Positions 36,818 to 48,845 are shown, counted from the stretch's first letter. The stretch is DNA of 64,000 bases from [Clostridium] aerotolerans DSM 5434 (GCF_000687555.1 NZ_JHWJ01000008.1:62001-126000), one strand, 5' to 3'. Notes: generated from the letters alone by a model not told the origin. Program-made: numbers and translations.

Positions 36818-39339
36818 TTTACTCTCTCCTTCCATGTGATTCTGCCATCTACGGTTTCCGGATACTGATAGACAGGAGCTCCATTCACCTTTAATATGCT
36901 TTCCCTGTCAAGAAGATATTCTCTTCCTGTCTCATCCTTAACCTGAGTACTCTCCCCGTCCATGGTGATTGTAACGTTTCTAAATGCCTCTAAGACATCT
37001 TCCAGACTTCCGTATTCCTTTAAGCTGCCGACCCGGACCACCCAGACATTGTCTCGTCCCTGGCTGATGAACTCTCTGAACTGATTGGGCCCCTGCTCCT
37101 GTATGGTAAGTCCATTTAAGGCTTTTACTGCCACATACGCCCCGTCCTTTTCCAGTACCAGAATTCCGTCCTCACCCTGATATCTGGAAAATGAATTGAT
37201 TGGGATATAGGCATGTGTATAACCAATCCGCTCTTCTTCTCCAATGTGGTACCTTAAGACTGCTGTATTCTTATATTGGGCTCCAAGGGGAAGAACACCG
37301 TTGCCCGCCCAGAAATTAGGTCTTCCGCTTCCATATGGAAAGGATTCTCCGGGGTGATTGATGAAAAGCTGGGCAGTTTCATCTATAGTCGCCTGCAAAA
37401 TGTGTTCCTGATATCCTTTTTGAAATGGTTTAAAGCCAATGGCAGTGGATAAAAGAGCTTTGCTGTTCTTATATAGATAGAGATTTACGTGGTTTTCAAA
37501 TCCCTGTGTATTCTGAAAAATCATTTCCTCCTCTTCCTCAAGTGCCAGGAACTTTTGGTACTCCTTAGGAGGCTGATACTCTCCAAGCACCAAAGGGAGG
37601 TAGCCGATGCAGGCTCTGTTTAAATAACCTGCATTGTATGCAACATAGAGCAGTGATGTGGTGCCTGCATTGTAATTTCCCTTCATTTCCTTTTCGTAGC
37701 TGCGGCCAAAGCTGGTCATAACAGCTCCCTTATGAGCATTGACTGCCAGGGAATAGAAGATCATGTTTAAAGCTTTTTCTGCCTTCTGATGAAGCGGGTC
37801 TTTCTCATCTGTCAGATTATAAAGGGTACCAATTCCCAATACATCAACAGGGATATAGGCGTTGGAATTCCACTCCGTAATGAATTCCCGGAAAAAGTCA
37901 TCGAACCAGTGGTGGAGAAGCTCTTCCCCCCGGGCCTTAACCTCAGTCCCCACACGTCCGCTGTTGGTAAAGGTCCTGTCAGGTAAGTAGGTACCAGCCA
38001 GGTACTGGCAGCAGTGGAATAAGAGTGCATGATTTTCGCTGAAGAACCACATGACATCATCTCCTGGCTCATCGATCCAGTAGCGGTAATTTACCATGGC
38101 CTCTTCCAGTGCATTTTTTAAGGTATCTGAAATCCGGTTGTGATAGGTGCGGTAGATATAGATCATAATGATGAAATGAAAATCAGAGCAGTCCTTTCTG
38201 TTTCTCACTCCTAAAAGCTCCTCTAAAAGAATATCTTCCGCTCGTTTAAATTCCCTCTCCCTCTGAAACAGGGCGGCTGCCTTGTAGGTGTTTTCCGGGG
38301 CGAACTTGATGATTGCATCAAGAGCCAGCTTCTTTCGAACGTTTCTGTCCTCGTTGTTGCTTTCTAAGAATTCTTTTCTGACCAGCTGATTTCCGATTTT
38401 CCGTTTTATAACAATTCCCTTGTAAGTAAGAACTGCTGTAAAATAATAATACCCTGGTGATATTTCATCCGTATGAAAGAGAACCAGTCCCTTTTGCTCC
38501 GCCTCCATGGTATAATTTCTTACTTTTATAAGCTTCCAGGAATGTTCCATTTTTTCAATGAATTCTCCCGGAGTTATCATAATTTCCAAATCAAGAGGCT
38601 GGTTAAAAGGATTGTTAAGATTCATTTTTATGGTTTCACTGAAATAAGCTTCTTTATCAAAGCACATCCCATGTAACATCTGTTCCATTTGATTTAAGGT
38701 ATCTTCCTCCACCTCGTCATTTGCTGGAATCAGTATCTTCAACTCCGCTTCTCCCAAACGCTTCATACGAAAATAGTAATCCGTGTCACGTTCCGCCAGA
38801 TCATCAAGGCAGACCACCACTCCATTCATGCCTTTTATTAGGGGAATAGAAACAGTTGTTTTCTTAACCAGATTTCTGGTAAACGGGGTGAAATCTGTGA
38901 TCAGCTGCCCATTGACCCAGAGAGTTAAGCCGCCGCAGGTTTCCAGTTCAAAATCCACGGTCCCCTCTTCTTCTGACTGAAGTATGGTATATCCATACAT
39001 TCTTAAATAGGTAGGCTGATAATAAAAGCCGGACCCGTCAATGCCTGGATTTCCAAAAGGGAAATATTGCTTTACCAGCTTTTCCTCTCCAAATACACTT
39101 AATGTTCCGCCATTGGTGATATGGGTAAAATCAGGACATTGTGGTATTTCACCTTTTCTCTGTTCGATAAATTCTTTCCTGCAGGGATTTTCATGAATGG
39201 CAAATCCCTTTTTTAACCACTCGTTGACCCTTCCGCTTAAGGTAGACCTGGTGAATTGCCGGATTTGTGTATGAACCTCACTGATTAGAAAGCGATTGAC
39301 AAATCCTTCCGCAAACAGCGGATATTCCAAGTATTTCAT
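36814..39339 (-). CDS. Unrecognised 841-aa protein of the GH105 island, toroid-like
   Basis: No family assigned with confidence. Residues 60-330 look beta-rich with a galactose-binding-like element (GGLTLWVNGQLITDF, 136-150). Residues 350-600 are alpha-helical and carry WFFSENHALLFH (431-442), EWNSNAYIPVDV (489-500) and GRSYEKEMKGNYNAG (545-559), reminiscent of (alpha/alpha) toroid lyases and hydrolases. Residues 610-841 are beta-rich. No signal peptide. It overlaps the GH105 start by four bases, so both are translated together. I infer an intracellular glycan-active enzyme (glycosidase or lyase) feeding GH105; the conserved Glu/Asn/His cluster is a candidate active site. Confidence 0.75.
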   Translation of the reverse strand: MKYLEYPLFAEGFVNRFLISEVHTQIRQFTRSTLSGRVNEWLKKGFAIHENPCRKEFIEQRKGEIPQCPDFTHITNGGTLSVFGEEKLVKQYFPFGNPGIDGSGFYYQPTYLRMYGYTILQSEEEGTVDFELETCGGLTLWVNGQLITDFTPFTRNLVKKTTVSIPLIKGMNGVVVCLDDLAERDTDYYFRMKRLGEAELKILIPANDEVEEDTLNQMEQMLHGMCFDKEAYFSETIKMNLNNPFNQPLDLEIMITPGEFIEKMEHSWKLIKVRNYTMEAEQKGLVLFHTDEISPGYYYFTAVLTYKGIVIKRKIGNQLVRKEFLESNNEDRNVRKKLALDAIIKFAPENTYKAAALFQREREFKRAEDILLEELLGVRNRKDCSDFHFIIMIYIYRTYHNRISDTLKNALEEAMVNYRYWIDEPGDDVMWFFSENHALLFHCCQYLAGTYLPDRTFTNSGRVGTEVKARGEELLHHWFDDFFREFITEWNSNAYIPVDVLGIGTLYNLTDEKDPLHQKAEKALNMIFYSLAVNAHKGAVMTSFGRSYEKEMKGNYNAGTTSLLYVAYNAGYLNRACIGYLPLVLGEYQPPKEYQKFLALEEEEEMIFQNTQGFENHVNLYLYKNSKALLSTAIGFKPFQKGYQEHILQATIDETAQLFINHPGESFPYGSGRPNFWAGNGVLPLGAQYKNTAVLRYHIGEEERIGYTHAYIPINSFSRYQGEDGILVLEKDGAYVAVKALNGLTIQEQGPNQFREFISQGRDNVWVVRVGSLKEYGSLEDVLEAFRNVTITMDGESTQVKDETGREYLLDRESILKVNGAPVYQYPETVDGRITWKERVN

Positions 39340-39356
39340 GTCTTCTTTCCTCCTGT

Positions 39357-40190
39357 TTACTCTTTGACTCCTCCGGCAGTCATGCCGCCGATGATATAGC
39401 TTTGCAGTGTTACGAACACAATAATTACCGGAATCATGGAAATGACGGACATCGCCAATAAGCTGTTCCAGTCTACCGAGTATTCACCGGAATAATTTGC
39501 AAGTGCCAGCTGAATGGTATAGCGTTCCTTGCTGTTGATAACCAGCTTAGGCCAAAGATAATCGTTCCATCTCCACATAAAAGAGAAGATGCAGAGAACA
39601 GAGATGACTGGCCTGGCAAGGGGCAGCATGATCCGCATTAAAATACTAGCTTCTGACGCTCCGTCGATTCTGGCGGCTTCCATATAAGCATCTGGAATTC
39701 CGACGTAATACTGTCTCACCAGAAAGACCGCTGTAGGCGAAGCTACGGCTGGAATAATCAGTCCCCATAAGCTGTTATAAAGATTGGTTGCCACAATCAC
39801 CTTGAAAATAGGGATCATGATGACCTCCAAAGGAATCATCAAGGTAGCCAGCACAACACCAAAGAGAATCTTATCTCCTTTAAAACGGTATTTTGCAAAG
39901 GCATATCCGGACATCAAGTTGACCACTATGGTAAGGAAGGTGGCCACAAGGCTTGTAAATACCGTATTGAAAAAGTAGATTCCAAAGTGTCCTTCTTCCA
40001 AAGCCCTTTGATAATTGGCAAAGGACGGATTCTTTCCAATGAAGCTGGGGGGCCAGGAGAACAATTCTCCAGTGCTTTTAAAGGAAGAACCGATGACCCA
40101 GAGAATGGGCATCAGGAATATGAAGGTCAGGATAAGAAGAATGACCCAAGCACCACCTGCAAATAAGTATTTTTTACGATTAGTCTGCAT
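39357..40190 (-). CDS. Sugar ABC transporter permease, MalG type
   Basis: 277 aa with six helices. EAA loop YMEAARIDGASEASILMRIM with the family Gly-Ala pattern contacts the ATPase. N-terminal FIFLMPILWVIGSSFKSTGE is typical of CUT1 inner permeases. It pairs with the upstream permease, which it overlaps by 11 bp. Start ATG follows GGGAGGGG. Confidence 0.93.
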   Translation of the reverse strand: MQTNRKKYLFAGGAWVILLILTFIFLMPILWVIGSSFKSTGELFSWPPSFIGKNPSFANYQRALEEGHFGIYFFNTVFTSLVATFLTIVVNLMSGYAFAKYRFKGDKILFGVVLATLMIPLEVIMIPIFKVIVATNLYNSLWGLIIPAVASPTAVFLVRQYYVGIPDAYMEAARIDGASEASILMRIMLPLARPVISVLCIFSFMWRWNDYLWPKLVINSKERYTIQLALANYSGEYSVDWNSLLAMSVISMIPVIIVFVTLQSYIIGGMTAGGVKE

Positions 40191-41055
40191 CCTGCTCCCC
40201 TCCCGTATTCGCTTTAAATTGGACCACCGTGAACATGGCTAACAGAACAAATAGTATCATGGTCATGGCACTGGCGTAGCCCATCTGATTTTTTTCAAAT
40301 CCTGTTTCCTGTATGGTCTGAACCATGAACTTGGTAGCCCCTGCCGGGCCGCCCTGAGTCAGCGCATATACCAATGGATACGTTTTGATAATCGTAACCG
40401 TGGATAAAACAAGGACCAAAAGACTGGTGGGCTTTAAAAGCGGCAGTGTAATATAGCGGAACTGATGAAAGAATCCGGCACCATCAATTCTTGCAGCTTC
40501 ATAATAAGTCTCAGATATGGCCTTAATACCGGAAATGAACATGACCATATAATAGCCTGACATACTCCACGCGGTGACGAAGATCACAACTCCCATAGCA
40601 TAATTCTGATCCGTCAGCCATTTCACCGGCGATCTTCCCATGGCAGTCAGAAGATAATTAATAACGCCAAATTCTTCTCCCAAAAGAAATCTCCAGGTGA
40701 GTCCCACAATAATACTGGAAATCATGGTGGGCCAGTAAAACACTGCTCGGAAAAAATCATTTCCCTTACGGGCACCTGTCAGCAGCAGGGCAAGTCCCAT
40801 GGCTGAAACATAAACCAGGGGAACCGAAACGGCAGTGAAAAATACCGTGCGGAGAAAAGAATCCCAAAATCCCCGGTCTGAAAAAAGCTTTATATAATTA
40901 TTGATCCCCACAAATTTCTGAGGATTTACCCCATCCCACTTTGTCAACGATATCCATAGCCCATTTACAGCTGGAAAGAATAAAAACAGGCCAAATATGA
41001 TTAAAGTAGGAGCAAGCAGCAGATAAGGAAACATATTCCGCTCAAACTTCCTCAT
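40180..41055 (-). CDS. Sugar ABC transporter permease, MalF/UgpA type
   Basis: 291 aa with six helices. EAA loop YYEAARIDGAGFFHQFRYIT; N-terminal PYLLLAPTLIIFGLFLFFPA is typical of CUT1 MalF-type permeases. It is the first gene of the operon. ATG follows AAAAGGAGGT. Confidence 0.93.
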   Translation of the reverse strand: MRKFERNMFPYLLLAPTLIIFGLFLFFPAVNGLWISLTKWDGVNPQKFVGINNYIKLFSDRGFWDSFLRTVFFTAVSVPLVYVSAMGLALLLTGARKGNDFFRAVFYWPTMISSIIVGLTWRFLLGEEFGVINYLLTAMGRSPVKWLTDQNYAMGVVIFVTAWSMSGYYMVMFISGIKAISETYYEAARIDGAGFFHQFRYITLPLLKPTSLLVLVLSTVTIIKTYPLVYALTQGGPAGATKFMVQTIQETGFEKNQMGYASAMTMILFVLLAMFTVVQFKANTGGEQDAD

Positions 41056-41113
41056 TGGTTCTACCTCCTTTTTTATGATTATAGCATGAAAAAAAGAGGA
41101 AAAATCCAGTTTT

Positions 41114-41142
41114 ATTATGCAAATATTACATAATATTGTCTT
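41114..41142 (-). promoter_or_regulatory. Promoter with palindrome, sugar-island operon
   Basis: Minus-strand AAGACA (41137-41142), 17 bp, CATAAT (41114-41119). The spacer contains AATATTA-TG-TAATATT (41122-41137), a 7-2-7 palindrome. A weak -35 and a spacer palindrome suggest regulation, perhaps by the operon's AraC protein or a repressor. Confidence 0.5.
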
Positions 41143-41164
41143 TTCCTAGGAAGTTACCAAATAC

Positions 41165-41203
41165 GCAAAAAACGCCCTGACGGCCAAAGCCAGTCAGAGC
41201 GTT
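41165..41203 (-). terminator. Terminator of rpoBC
   Basis: Minus-strand AACGCTCTGACTGGC and GCCGTCAGGGCGTT pair around TTTG and end in TTTTT. It separates rpoC from the sugar island, which shows that the island is transcribed on its own. Confidence 0.85.
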
Positions 41204-41210
41204 TCACTTC

Positions 41211-44200
41211 TTATTCTTCTATATCGTCTTCACTGATGGATAAAATCTCATCTGCTTCTTCGAAACGGTCATCGGTTAATAAGATCTCATCATCTTCTGA
41301 TAACAGAATCTCATCATCCTCTTCCAGTTCCGCATCTGTACTTAAATTGATGGTACGGTAACGCTTCATACCAGTACCAGCCGGAATCGGCTTACCGATA
41401 ATAACGTTTTCCTTAAGACCGATCAGGTGGTCAACCTTACCGTTAATAGCGGCTTCGGTCAGAACCTTTGTGGTCTCCTGGAAGGAAGCGGCTGACAAGA
41501 AGGAATCAGTTGCAAGAGATGCCTTTGTAATACCAAGCATAACCTGCTTTCCATCTGCCGGCTCTTTGCCTTCTGCAAGGAGTGCATCATTTAAGTCATT
41601 ATAATCAAGAACGTCCATAGAGGTTCCTGGAAGGACATCGCTGTCTCCGCTCTCCTCGATTTTGATCTTTTTAAGCATCTGTCTTACGATCATCTCTACG
41701 TGCTTATCATTGATTTCTACACCCTGGAGACGGTACACACGCTGTACCTCCTGGATCATATAATCCTGTACGGCACGAACGCCTTTGATCTTTAAGATAT
41801 CGTGTGGATTCACACTACCTTCGGTCAGCTCATCACCAGCCTCAAGTACCTGGCCATCGGCAACCTTGATTCTGGAACCGTAAGGAATCAGATAGGTCTT
41901 GGAATTGCCAGTTTCATTCTCAGTAATGATGATCTCACGTTTTTTCTTGGTATCCTTAATAGCAACCACTCCGCCGAACTCAGCGATGATGGCAAGACCT
42001 TTCGGCTTTCTTGCCTCAAAAAGCTCCTCGACACGGGGAAGACCCTGTGTGATATCGCCACCCGCAACACCTCCGGTATGGAAGGTACGCATGGTAAGCT
42101 GTGTTCCTGGCTCACCGATGGACTGAGCAGCAATGATTCCGACTGCTTCACCAACCTGAACTGGCTGGCCGGTGGCCATGTTGGCTCCGTAGCATTTTGC
42201 ACAAACTCCCTGATGGGATTTGCAGGTAAGGACGTTACGGATCTTGATGGAATTACGGCCCATCTTATCTAATACCTTCATAACAGAAGAAGCACGTTTT
42301 GGAGTACACATATGGTTCTCTTTTACAATGACCTCTCCAGTATCAGGATCAGTAATGGTTTCTGCAATAAATCTTCCGGTGATACGTTCTTCCAGGCCCT
42401 CAATGGTTTCCTGGCCGTCTGTAAACGCCTTGATCTCCATAAATGGAATGTCTTTTCCTTCGCAGCAGTCGATCTCACGGATAATCATATCCTGTGAAAC
42501 GTCTACCAGACGTCTGGTCAGGTAACCAGAGTCGGCGGTACGAAGAGCTGTATCGGAAAGTCCTTTACGAGCTCCATGAGCGGAGATAAAGTACTCCAAT
42601 ACGTCAAGACCTTCACGGAAGTTTGATTTGATAGGAAGTTCGATGGTATGACCGGTTGTATCGGCCATAAGTCCACGCATACCTGCAAGCTGCTTGATCT
42701 GCTTATCAGAACCTCGGGCTCCGGAGTCAGCCATCATATAGATGTTGTTGTACTTATCAAGTCCGGTAAGCAGGTCATGGGTAAGCTGATCATCGGTTAC
42801 CTTCCATGTGTCAATAACTTCTTTATAACGCTCTTCCTCTGTGATAAGACCACGGCGGAAGTTTTTAGCAATCTGGTCAACCGTTGCCTGAGCTTCTGCA
42901 ATCAGCTTTGGCTTGCTTTCTGGCACGGTCATATCGGAAATGGAAACCGTCATGGCAGCTTTGGTTGAATATCTATAACCAATGGCCTTAATGTCATCTA
43001 AGGTCTCTGCGGTCTGTACAGCTCCGTGAACGTTAATAACCTTTTCAAGGATCTGCTTACACTGCTTCTTACCTACATGGAAATCGACTTCCATTAAGAG
43101 TTCGTTGCCTGGAATGGAACGGTCTACGAAACCAAGATCCTGAGGAACGATCTCATTGAAGATGAAACGTCCAACTGTGGATTCTACTACTCCGCTCTTC
43201 ATGGTACCATCAGGCATTCTCTTTGTAACTCTTGCCTTGATTCTGGAATGAAGGGTAACTGCCTGGTTCTCGTAAGCGAGAATGGCTTCGTTAACACTTC
43301 TAAATACCATTCCTTCGCCCTTAGCACCAGGACGCTCCTGGGTCAGGTAGTAGATACCAAGAACCATATCCTGAGACGGAACGGCAACAGGGCCACCGTC
43401 GGAAGGCTTTAGAAGGTTGTTTGGTGATAACAGAAGGAAACGGCATTCTGCCTGAGCCTCTACGGAAAGAGGCAGATGAACCGCCATCTGGTCACCGTCG
43501 AAGTCGGCATTAAACGCAGTACATACCAGTGGATGAAGCTTGATTGCCTTACCTTCAACCAGGATCGGCTCGAAAGCCTGGATACCCAGTCTATGAAGAG
43601 TAGGTGCACGGTTTAGCATAACCGGATGCTCTTTGATAACATCTTCCAGTACGTCCCAGACTTCTGTCTGAAGGCGCTCAACCATCTTCTTGGCATTCTT
43701 TATATTATGTGCAGTTCCGTTGGAAACCAGCTCTTTCATAACGAAAGGCTTGAATAACTCAATAGCCATCTCTTTTGGAAGACCGCACTGGTAAATCTTA
43801 AGTTCAGGACCAACGACGATAACAGAACGTCCGGAATAGTCAACACGCTTTCCAAGTAAGTTCTGACGGAAACGTCCCTGTTTACCCTTTAACATATCAG
43901 AGAGGGATTTTAATGCACGGTTTCCAGGTCCGGTTACCGGTCTTCCTCTTCTTCCGTTGTCGATTAAGGCATCAACGGCTTCCTGAAGCATACGCTTTTC
44001 GTTACGTACAATGATGTCAGGAGCGCCAAGCTCTAACAGACGGGCAAGACGATTGTTACGGTTAATAATTCTTCTGTAAAGGTCATTTAAGTCAGAGGTA
44101 GCAAAACGACCACCATCTAACTGAACCATCGGACGGATATCCGGTGGTATAACCGGTACAACGGTCATGATCATCCACTCTGGTAAGTTGCCGGAGTTTC

Positions 44201-44870
44201 TGAAGGCTTCTACTACTTCCAGACGCTTGATGATTCTTGCACGCTTCTGGCCTGTGGCCTCCTTTAACCCTTTTTTCAACTCCTCAGAGTCTTTTTCAAG
44301 GTCAATGGATCGTAACAGTTCTAAAATGGCTTCTGCACCCATTCCTACACGGAATGCGCCATGGCCGTACTTCTCTGTCTCTTCACGGTATTCCTTCTCA
44401 GATAAGACCTGCTTATACTGGAGACCGGTGTTGCCGGCATCCAGTACCACGTAAGATGCGAAATAGAGCACCTTCTCTAAGGTTCTTGGAGAAATGTCCA
44501 GAATGAGACCCATACGGCTTGGTATTCCCTTGAAATACCAGATATGGGAAACAGGGGCAGCAAGCTGGATATGGCCCATACGCTCTCTACGAACGCTGGC
44601 TTTTGTTACTTCCACGCCGCATCGGTCGCATATAACGCCTTTATACCGAATTTTTTTATATTTACCGCAATGACATTCCCAGTCCTTGCTCGGTCCAAAG
44701 ATTCGTTCACAGAACAAACCGTCCTTTTCCGGCTTTAAGGTTCTGTAGTTGATGGTCTCCGGCTTTTTTACCTCGCCGTGGGACCAATCCAGAATCTTTT
44801 CCGGAGAAGCCAGACCGATTTTTATGGCGTCAAACGTCATTGGGTGGTAAGTTTCATTGTTTTCAGGCAT
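41211..44870 (-). CDS. rpoC: RNA polymerase subunit beta'
   Basis: 1219 aa. N-terminal zinc site Cys66, Cys68, Cys81, Cys84; catalytic [16 protein letters not shown] holds the three Asp that bind Mg; second zinc site near [11 protein letters not shown]. The C-terminus is an acidic tail with the duplicated phrase [17 protein letters not shown], longer than in Bacillus. It follows rpoB by 18 bp and is followed by a terminator. Confidence 0.98.
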   Translation of the reverse strand: MPENNETYHPMTFDAIKIGLASPEKILDWSHGEVKKPETINYRTLKPEKDGLFCERIFGPSKDWECHCGKYKKIRYKGVICDRCGVEVTKASVRRERMGHIQLAAPVSHIWYFKGIPSRMGLILDISPRTLEKVLYFASYVVLDAGNTGLQYKQVLSEKEYREETEKYGHGAFRVGMGAEAILELLRSIDLEKDSEELKKGLKEATGQKRARIIKRLEVVEAFRNSGNLPEWMIMTVVPVIPPDIRPMVQLDGGRFATSDLNDLYRRIINRNNRLARLLELGAPDIIVRNEKRMLQEAVDALIDNGRRGRPVTGPGNRALKSLSDMLKGKQGRFRQNLLGKRVDYSGRSVIVVGPELKIYQCGLPKEMAIELFKPFVMKELVSNGTAHNIKNAKKMVERLQTEVWDVLEDVIKEHPVMLNRAPTLHRLGIQAFEPILVEGKAIKLHPLVCTAFNADFDGDQMAVHLPLSVEAQAECRFLLLSPNNLLKPSDGGPVAVPSQDMVLGIYYLTQERPGAKGEGMVFRSVNEAILAYENQAVTLHSRIKARVTKRMPDGTMKSGVVESTVGRFIFNEIVPQDLGFVDRSIPGNELLMEVDFHVGKKQCKQILEKVINVHGAVQTAETLDDIKAIGYRYSTKAAMTVSISDMTVPESKPKLIAEAQATVDQIAKNFRRGLITEEERYKEVIDTWKVTDDQLTHDLLTGLDKYNNIYMMADSGARGSDKQIKQLAGMRGLMADTTGHTIELPIKSNFREGLDVLEYFISAHGARKGLSDTALRTADSGYLTRRLVDVSQDMIIREIDCCEGKDIPFMEIKAFTDGQETIEGLEERITGRFIAETITDPDTGEVIVKENHMCTPKRASSVMKVLDKMGRNSIKIRNVLTCKSHQGVCAKCYGANMATGQPVQVGEAVGIIAAQSIGEPGTQLTMRTFHTGGVAGGDITQGLPRVEELFEARKPKGLAIIAEFGGVVAIKDTKKKREIIITENETGNSKTYLIPYGSRIKVADGQVLEAGDELTEGSVNPHDILKIKGVRAVQDYMIQEVQRVYRLQGVEINDKHVEMIVRQMLKKIKIEESGDSDVLPGTSMDVLDYNDLNDALLAEGKEPADGKQVMLGITKASLATDSFLSAASFQETTKVLTEAAINGKVDHLIGLKENVIIGKPIPAGTGMKRYRTINLSTDAELEEDDEILLSEDDEILLTDDRFEEADEILSISEDDIEE

Positions 44871-44888
44871 GAGCGGTTCTCCCTTCTA

Positions 44889-47800
44889 TTATTCTTCGTC
44901 TGAATCTTCAACATCTACGTCATCGAAATCTTCAAACGAATCGTCGACTTCTTCAGTCTCCTCTTCTTCACTGACAGCAACCAGTTCATTATCCTTAAAT
45001 TCCTGCTTCTGATAACCGAAATCACCGAAGGATTCCTCTTCACGATAATGTCTGTCACCCTCTATGATGGATCTTAAATCCGTCTCTTCGAAGTCTGTGC
45101 TTTCAGCAATCTGAACCTCAGTATTGTCATCACGCAGCACTCTTACATCCAGTGCCAGTGACTGAAGCTCTTTTAACAATACCTTGAAGGATTCCGGAAT
45201 ACCAGGCTCAGGGATATTTTCACCCTTAATAATGGCTTCGTAAGTCTTTACACGGCCTACAACATCATCGGATTTCACAGTCATGATCTCCTGAAGTGTA
45301 TAAGATGCACCGTAAGCCTCGAGAGCCCAAACCTCCATCTCTCCGAAACGCTGTCCGCCGAACTGGGCTTTACCGCCGAGAGGCTGCTGGGTAACCAGTG
45401 AGTATGGTCCTGTAGAACGTGCATGGATCTTATCGTCTACCAGATGGTGAAGCTTCAAGTAGTGCATATGTCCGATGGTAACAGCACTATCAAAGTATTC
45501 TCCGGTACGTCCGTCACGGAGGCGTACTTTTCCATCGCGGTTGATCGGAACACCCTTCCATAATTCTCTGTGATCCAGGTGATCACCAAGATATTCAATT
45601 ACATCAGGCTTTAATGTGTCTTTATATTTATCCTGGAAATCTGACCAGCTCATATTTACATAATCATTAGCCACATCCAGAGTATCCATAATGTCGTTCT
45701 CGTTTGCACCGTCAAATACCGGGGTGGAAACATTGAAGCCCAAAGCTCTTGCTGCAAGGCTTAAATGGATCTCAAGTACCTGCCCGATATTCATACGGGA
45801 AGGAACGCCCAGAGGGTTTAATACGATGTCAAGAGGGCGGCCGTTAGGAAGGAACGGCATATCTTCTACTGGAAGCACGCGGGAAACAACACCCTTGTTA
45901 CCATGACGTCCAGCCATCTTATCGCCGACAGAGATTTTTCTCTTCTGAGCAATGTAGATGCGGACAGTCTCATTCACACCAGGAGACAGCTCGTCGCCGT
46001 TTTCTCTTGTAAATACTTTTGCATCAACAATGATACCGTAAGCGCCGTGAGGTACTTTTAAGGAGGTATCACGAACTTCTCTTGCCTTCTCACCAAAGAT
46101 GGCACGAAGCAGTCTTTCTTCTGCAGTCAGCTCGGTCTCTCCCTTTGGAGTTACCTTACCTACCAGGATATCTCCGGCACGGACTTCTGCTCCGATACGG
46201 ATAATTCCTCTCTCATCAAGGTCTTTTAAAGCGTCCTCGCCGACACCAGGAACGTCACGGGTAATTTCTTCCGGTCCTAACTTGGTATCACGGGCTTCTG
46301 CCTCATATTCCTCGATGTGGACAGAGGTATAAACGTCTTCCTGAACCAGTCTCTCACTTAAGAGAACCGCATCCTCGTAGTTGTAACCTTCCCAGGTCAT
46401 GAATCCGATCAGAGGATTCTTACCGAGAGCGATCTCACCATTCTGGGTAGAAGGTCCGTCAGCAATAACTTCCCCTTTTACCACGTGGTTGTTCTTATAT
46501 ACGATTGGCTTCTGGTTGTAGCAGTTGGACTGGTTGCTTCTCTTAAACTTCGTCAGGCGGTAAACATCCTTGCCGCCGTCGGAATCCCTGCGGATGATGA
46601 TCTCATTGGAAGCAGACCGTTCAACCACACCAGAGTTTCTTGCAACTAAACAAACACCGGAGTCAACAGCTGCCTTTGCTTCCATACCGGTTCCTACTGC
46701 AGGAGCATCGGTGGTTAAAAGCGGCACGGCCTGACGCTGCATGTTTGATCCCATGAGGGCACGGTTCGCATCGTCGTTCTCAAGGAAAGGAATCATGGCT
46801 GTCGCTACAGAGAATACCATCTTAGGAGAAACGTCCATTAAGTCAATGTTCTTTCTCTGGAACTCAGATGTCTCCTCGCGGTAACGTCCGGAAATATTCT
46901 TATGAATGAAATGACCTTCGTCATCAAGCGGCTCATTCGCCTGAGCTACTACGAAGTTATCTTCCTCATCAGCGGTAAGATAAACCACTTCATCGGTAAC
47001 AATTGGATTTTGTGCATCTGTCTTATCTACCACACGGTAAGGAGCCTCTACGAATCCATACTGGTTTACTCTTGCATAAGTAGCAAGAGAGTTGATCAGA
47101 CCGATGTTAGGACCTTCAGGTGTCTCGATGGGACACATACGGCCGTAATGGGTATAGTGAACGTCTCGAACCTCGAATCCGGCACGATCTCTGGAAAGAC
47201 CACCAGGTCCTAAGGCAGACAGACGTCTTTTATGTGTTAATTCTGCAAGCGGGTTATTCTGATCCATAAACTGGGATAACTGGGAACTTCCGAAGAATTC
47301 CTTAACCGCAGCAGTCACAGGCTTAATATTGATCAGGGACTGTGGTGTAATGCCATCCATGTCCTGAGTCGTCATTCTTTCACGTACCACTCTCTCCATT
47401 CTGGAAAGACCGATACGGTACTGATTCTGAAGAAGCTCGCCAACAGCACGTATTCTACGGTTTCCTAAGTGGTCGATATCATCTGCTGTGCCCACTTCTT
47501 CTTCCAGATGCATATTATAATTTATGGAAGCTAAGATATCTTCTTTTGTAATATGCTTTGGAACCAGCTCGTTTAAGTTTCTGTGAAGGGCTTTCTTAAG
47601 AGCCTCTTCGTCGTCACTGCCAACTTCTGCCAGAATTTTTTCAAGGGCAGGATAGAATACTAATTCTGTAACGCCTGCTTCCTTTGGATCAAAACTAACA
47701 TGAGCAGATAAATCTACCATTAAGTTAGAAAGTACTTTCTGTTTGCGCTCCACACCTTCCAGCCACACAAAAGGAACAGCTGCATTCTGTATCCTTTCAG

Positions 47801-48755
47801 CAAGCTGCTTGTCTACTGTGGTTCCAGCCTGCGCGAGGATTTCACCAGTTACGGTATCAATCACATCCTCAGCCAGATCATGACCTGTAATACGGTTTTT
47901 GAAATGAAGCTTTTTATTGAATTTATATCTTCCGACCTTTGCAAGATCATATCTTCTTGCGTCAAAGAACATACTATTTAACAAACTTTCAGCACTATCA
48001 ACAGATAAAGGTTCACCTGGGCGGATCTTCTTATATAACTCTAATAAGCCATCCTGGTAATTATCAGAAGTGTCTTTACCAAAGCTGGCTAATAATTTCG
48101 GCTCTTCACCGAACAGTTCAATAATCTCTGCATTGGTACCAAAACCAAGTGCACGGATCAGTACGGTGACTGGAACCTTTCTGGTTCTGTCTACTCGTAC
48201 GTAGAAGATGTCGTTGGAGTCAGTCTCATACTCCAGCCATGCTCCACGGTTAGGAATTACCGTACAGGCATAAAGTTCCTTACCTACCTTGTCGTGTTCG
48301 ATACCATAATATATACCTGGGGAACGTACCAACTGGCTTACAATAACTCGCTCGGCACCGTTAATTACAAAGGAACCAGTATCTGTCATAAGCGGAAGAT
48401 CACCCATGAAGATCTCGTGTTCATTAATTTCATCTTTATCTTTATTGCAAAGTCTTACCTTTACCTTTAAAGGAGCCGCATAGGTTGCATCTCTTTCCTT
48501 GCATTCTTCTATTGTGTACTTGATATCGTCCTTACATAATGTAAAGTCGACAAATTCAAGACTTAAGTGTCCTGCAAAGTCTGCAATCGGAGAGATGTCT
48601 TCAAAGACTTCCTTCAATCCTTCATCAAGGAACCACTGATAGGAATTCTTTTGAATCTCGATCAGGTTTGGCATCTCAAGCACTTCTTTTTGTCTTGAGA
48701 AACTCATTCTCAGGCTCTTACCGGCTGGGACCGGACGCATTCTGCTTTTCTCCAT
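44889..48755 (-). CDS. rpoB: RNA polymerase subunit beta
   Basis: 1288 aa. The rifampicin region reads [20 protein letters not shown] then [10 protein letters not shown], with wild-type His and Ser at the usual resistance positions. [17 protein letters not shown] and the C-terminal [20 protein letters not shown] are conserved. A strongly acidic C-terminal tail of about 40 residues ([17 protein letters not shown]) is unusual compared with model species. Start ATG follows AGGGGTG. No rplKAJL genes precede it here. Confidence 0.98.
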   Translation of the reverse strand: MEKSRMRPVPAGKSLRMSFSRQKEVLEMPNLIEIQKNSYQWFLDEGLKEVFEDISPIADFAGHLSLEFVDFTLCKDDIKYTIEECKERDATYAAPLKVKVRLCNKDKDEINEHEIFMGDLPLMTDTGSFVINGAERVIVSQLVRSPGIYYGIEHDKVGKELYACTVIPNRGAWLEYETDSNDIFYVRVDRTRKVPVTVLIRALGFGTNAEIIELFGEEPKLLASFGKDTSDNYQDGLLELYKKIRPGEPLSVDSAESLLNSMFFDARRYDLAKVGRYKFNKKLHFKNRITGHDLAEDVIDTVTGEILAQAGTTVDKQLAERIQNAAVPFVWLEGVERKQKVLSNLMVDLSAHVSFDPKEAGVTELVFYPALEKILAEVGSDDEEALKKALHRNLNELVPKHITKEDILASINYNMHLEEEVGTADDIDHLGNRRIRAVGELLQNQYRIGLSRMERVVRERMTTQDMDGITPQSLINIKPVTAAVKEFFGSSQLSQFMDQNNPLAELTHKRRLSALGPGGLSRDRAGFEVRDVHYTHYGRMCPIETPEGPNIGLINSLATYARVNQYGFVEAPYRVVDKTDAQNPIVTDEVVYLTADEEDNFVVAQANEPLDDEGHFIHKNISGRYREETSEFQRKNIDLMDVSPKMVFSVATAMIPFLENDDANRALMGSNMQRQAVPLLTTDAPAVGTGMEAKAAVDSGVCLVARNSGVVERSASNEIIIRRDSDGGKDVYRLTKFKRSNQSNCYNQKPIVYKNNHVVKGEVIADGPSTQNGEIALGKNPLIGFMTWEGYNYEDAVLLSERLVQEDVYTSVHIEEYEAEARDTKLGPEEITRDVPGVGEDALKDLDERGIIRIGAEVRAGDILVGKVTPKGETELTAEERLLRAIFGEKAREVRDTSLKVPHGAYGIIVDAKVFTRENGDELSPGVNETVRIYIAQKRKISVGDKMAGRHGNKGVVSRVLPVEDMPFLPNGRPLDIVLNPLGVPSRMNIGQVLEIHLSLAARALGFNVSTPVFDGANENDIMDTLDVANDYVNMSWSDFQDKYKDTLKPDVIEYLGDHLDHRELWKGVPINRDGKVRLRDGRTGEYFDSAVTIGHMHYLKLHHLVDDKIHARSTGPYSLVTQQPLGGKAQFGGQRFGEMEVWALEAYGASYTLQEIMTVKSDDVVGRVKTYEAIIKGENIPEPGIPESFKVLLKELQSLALDVRVLRDDNTEVQIAESTDFEETDLRSIIEGDRHYREEESFGDFGYQKQEFKDNELVAVSEEEETEEVDDSFEDFDDVDVEDSDEE

Positions 48756-48845
48756 TGACGTTTCACCCCTGTTTTCTTTCTAATTGATTCTGTTTGGGCA
48801 TAAATGTCCCTACAAGGCACACAAAGCCACAATAGTGCACATTCC

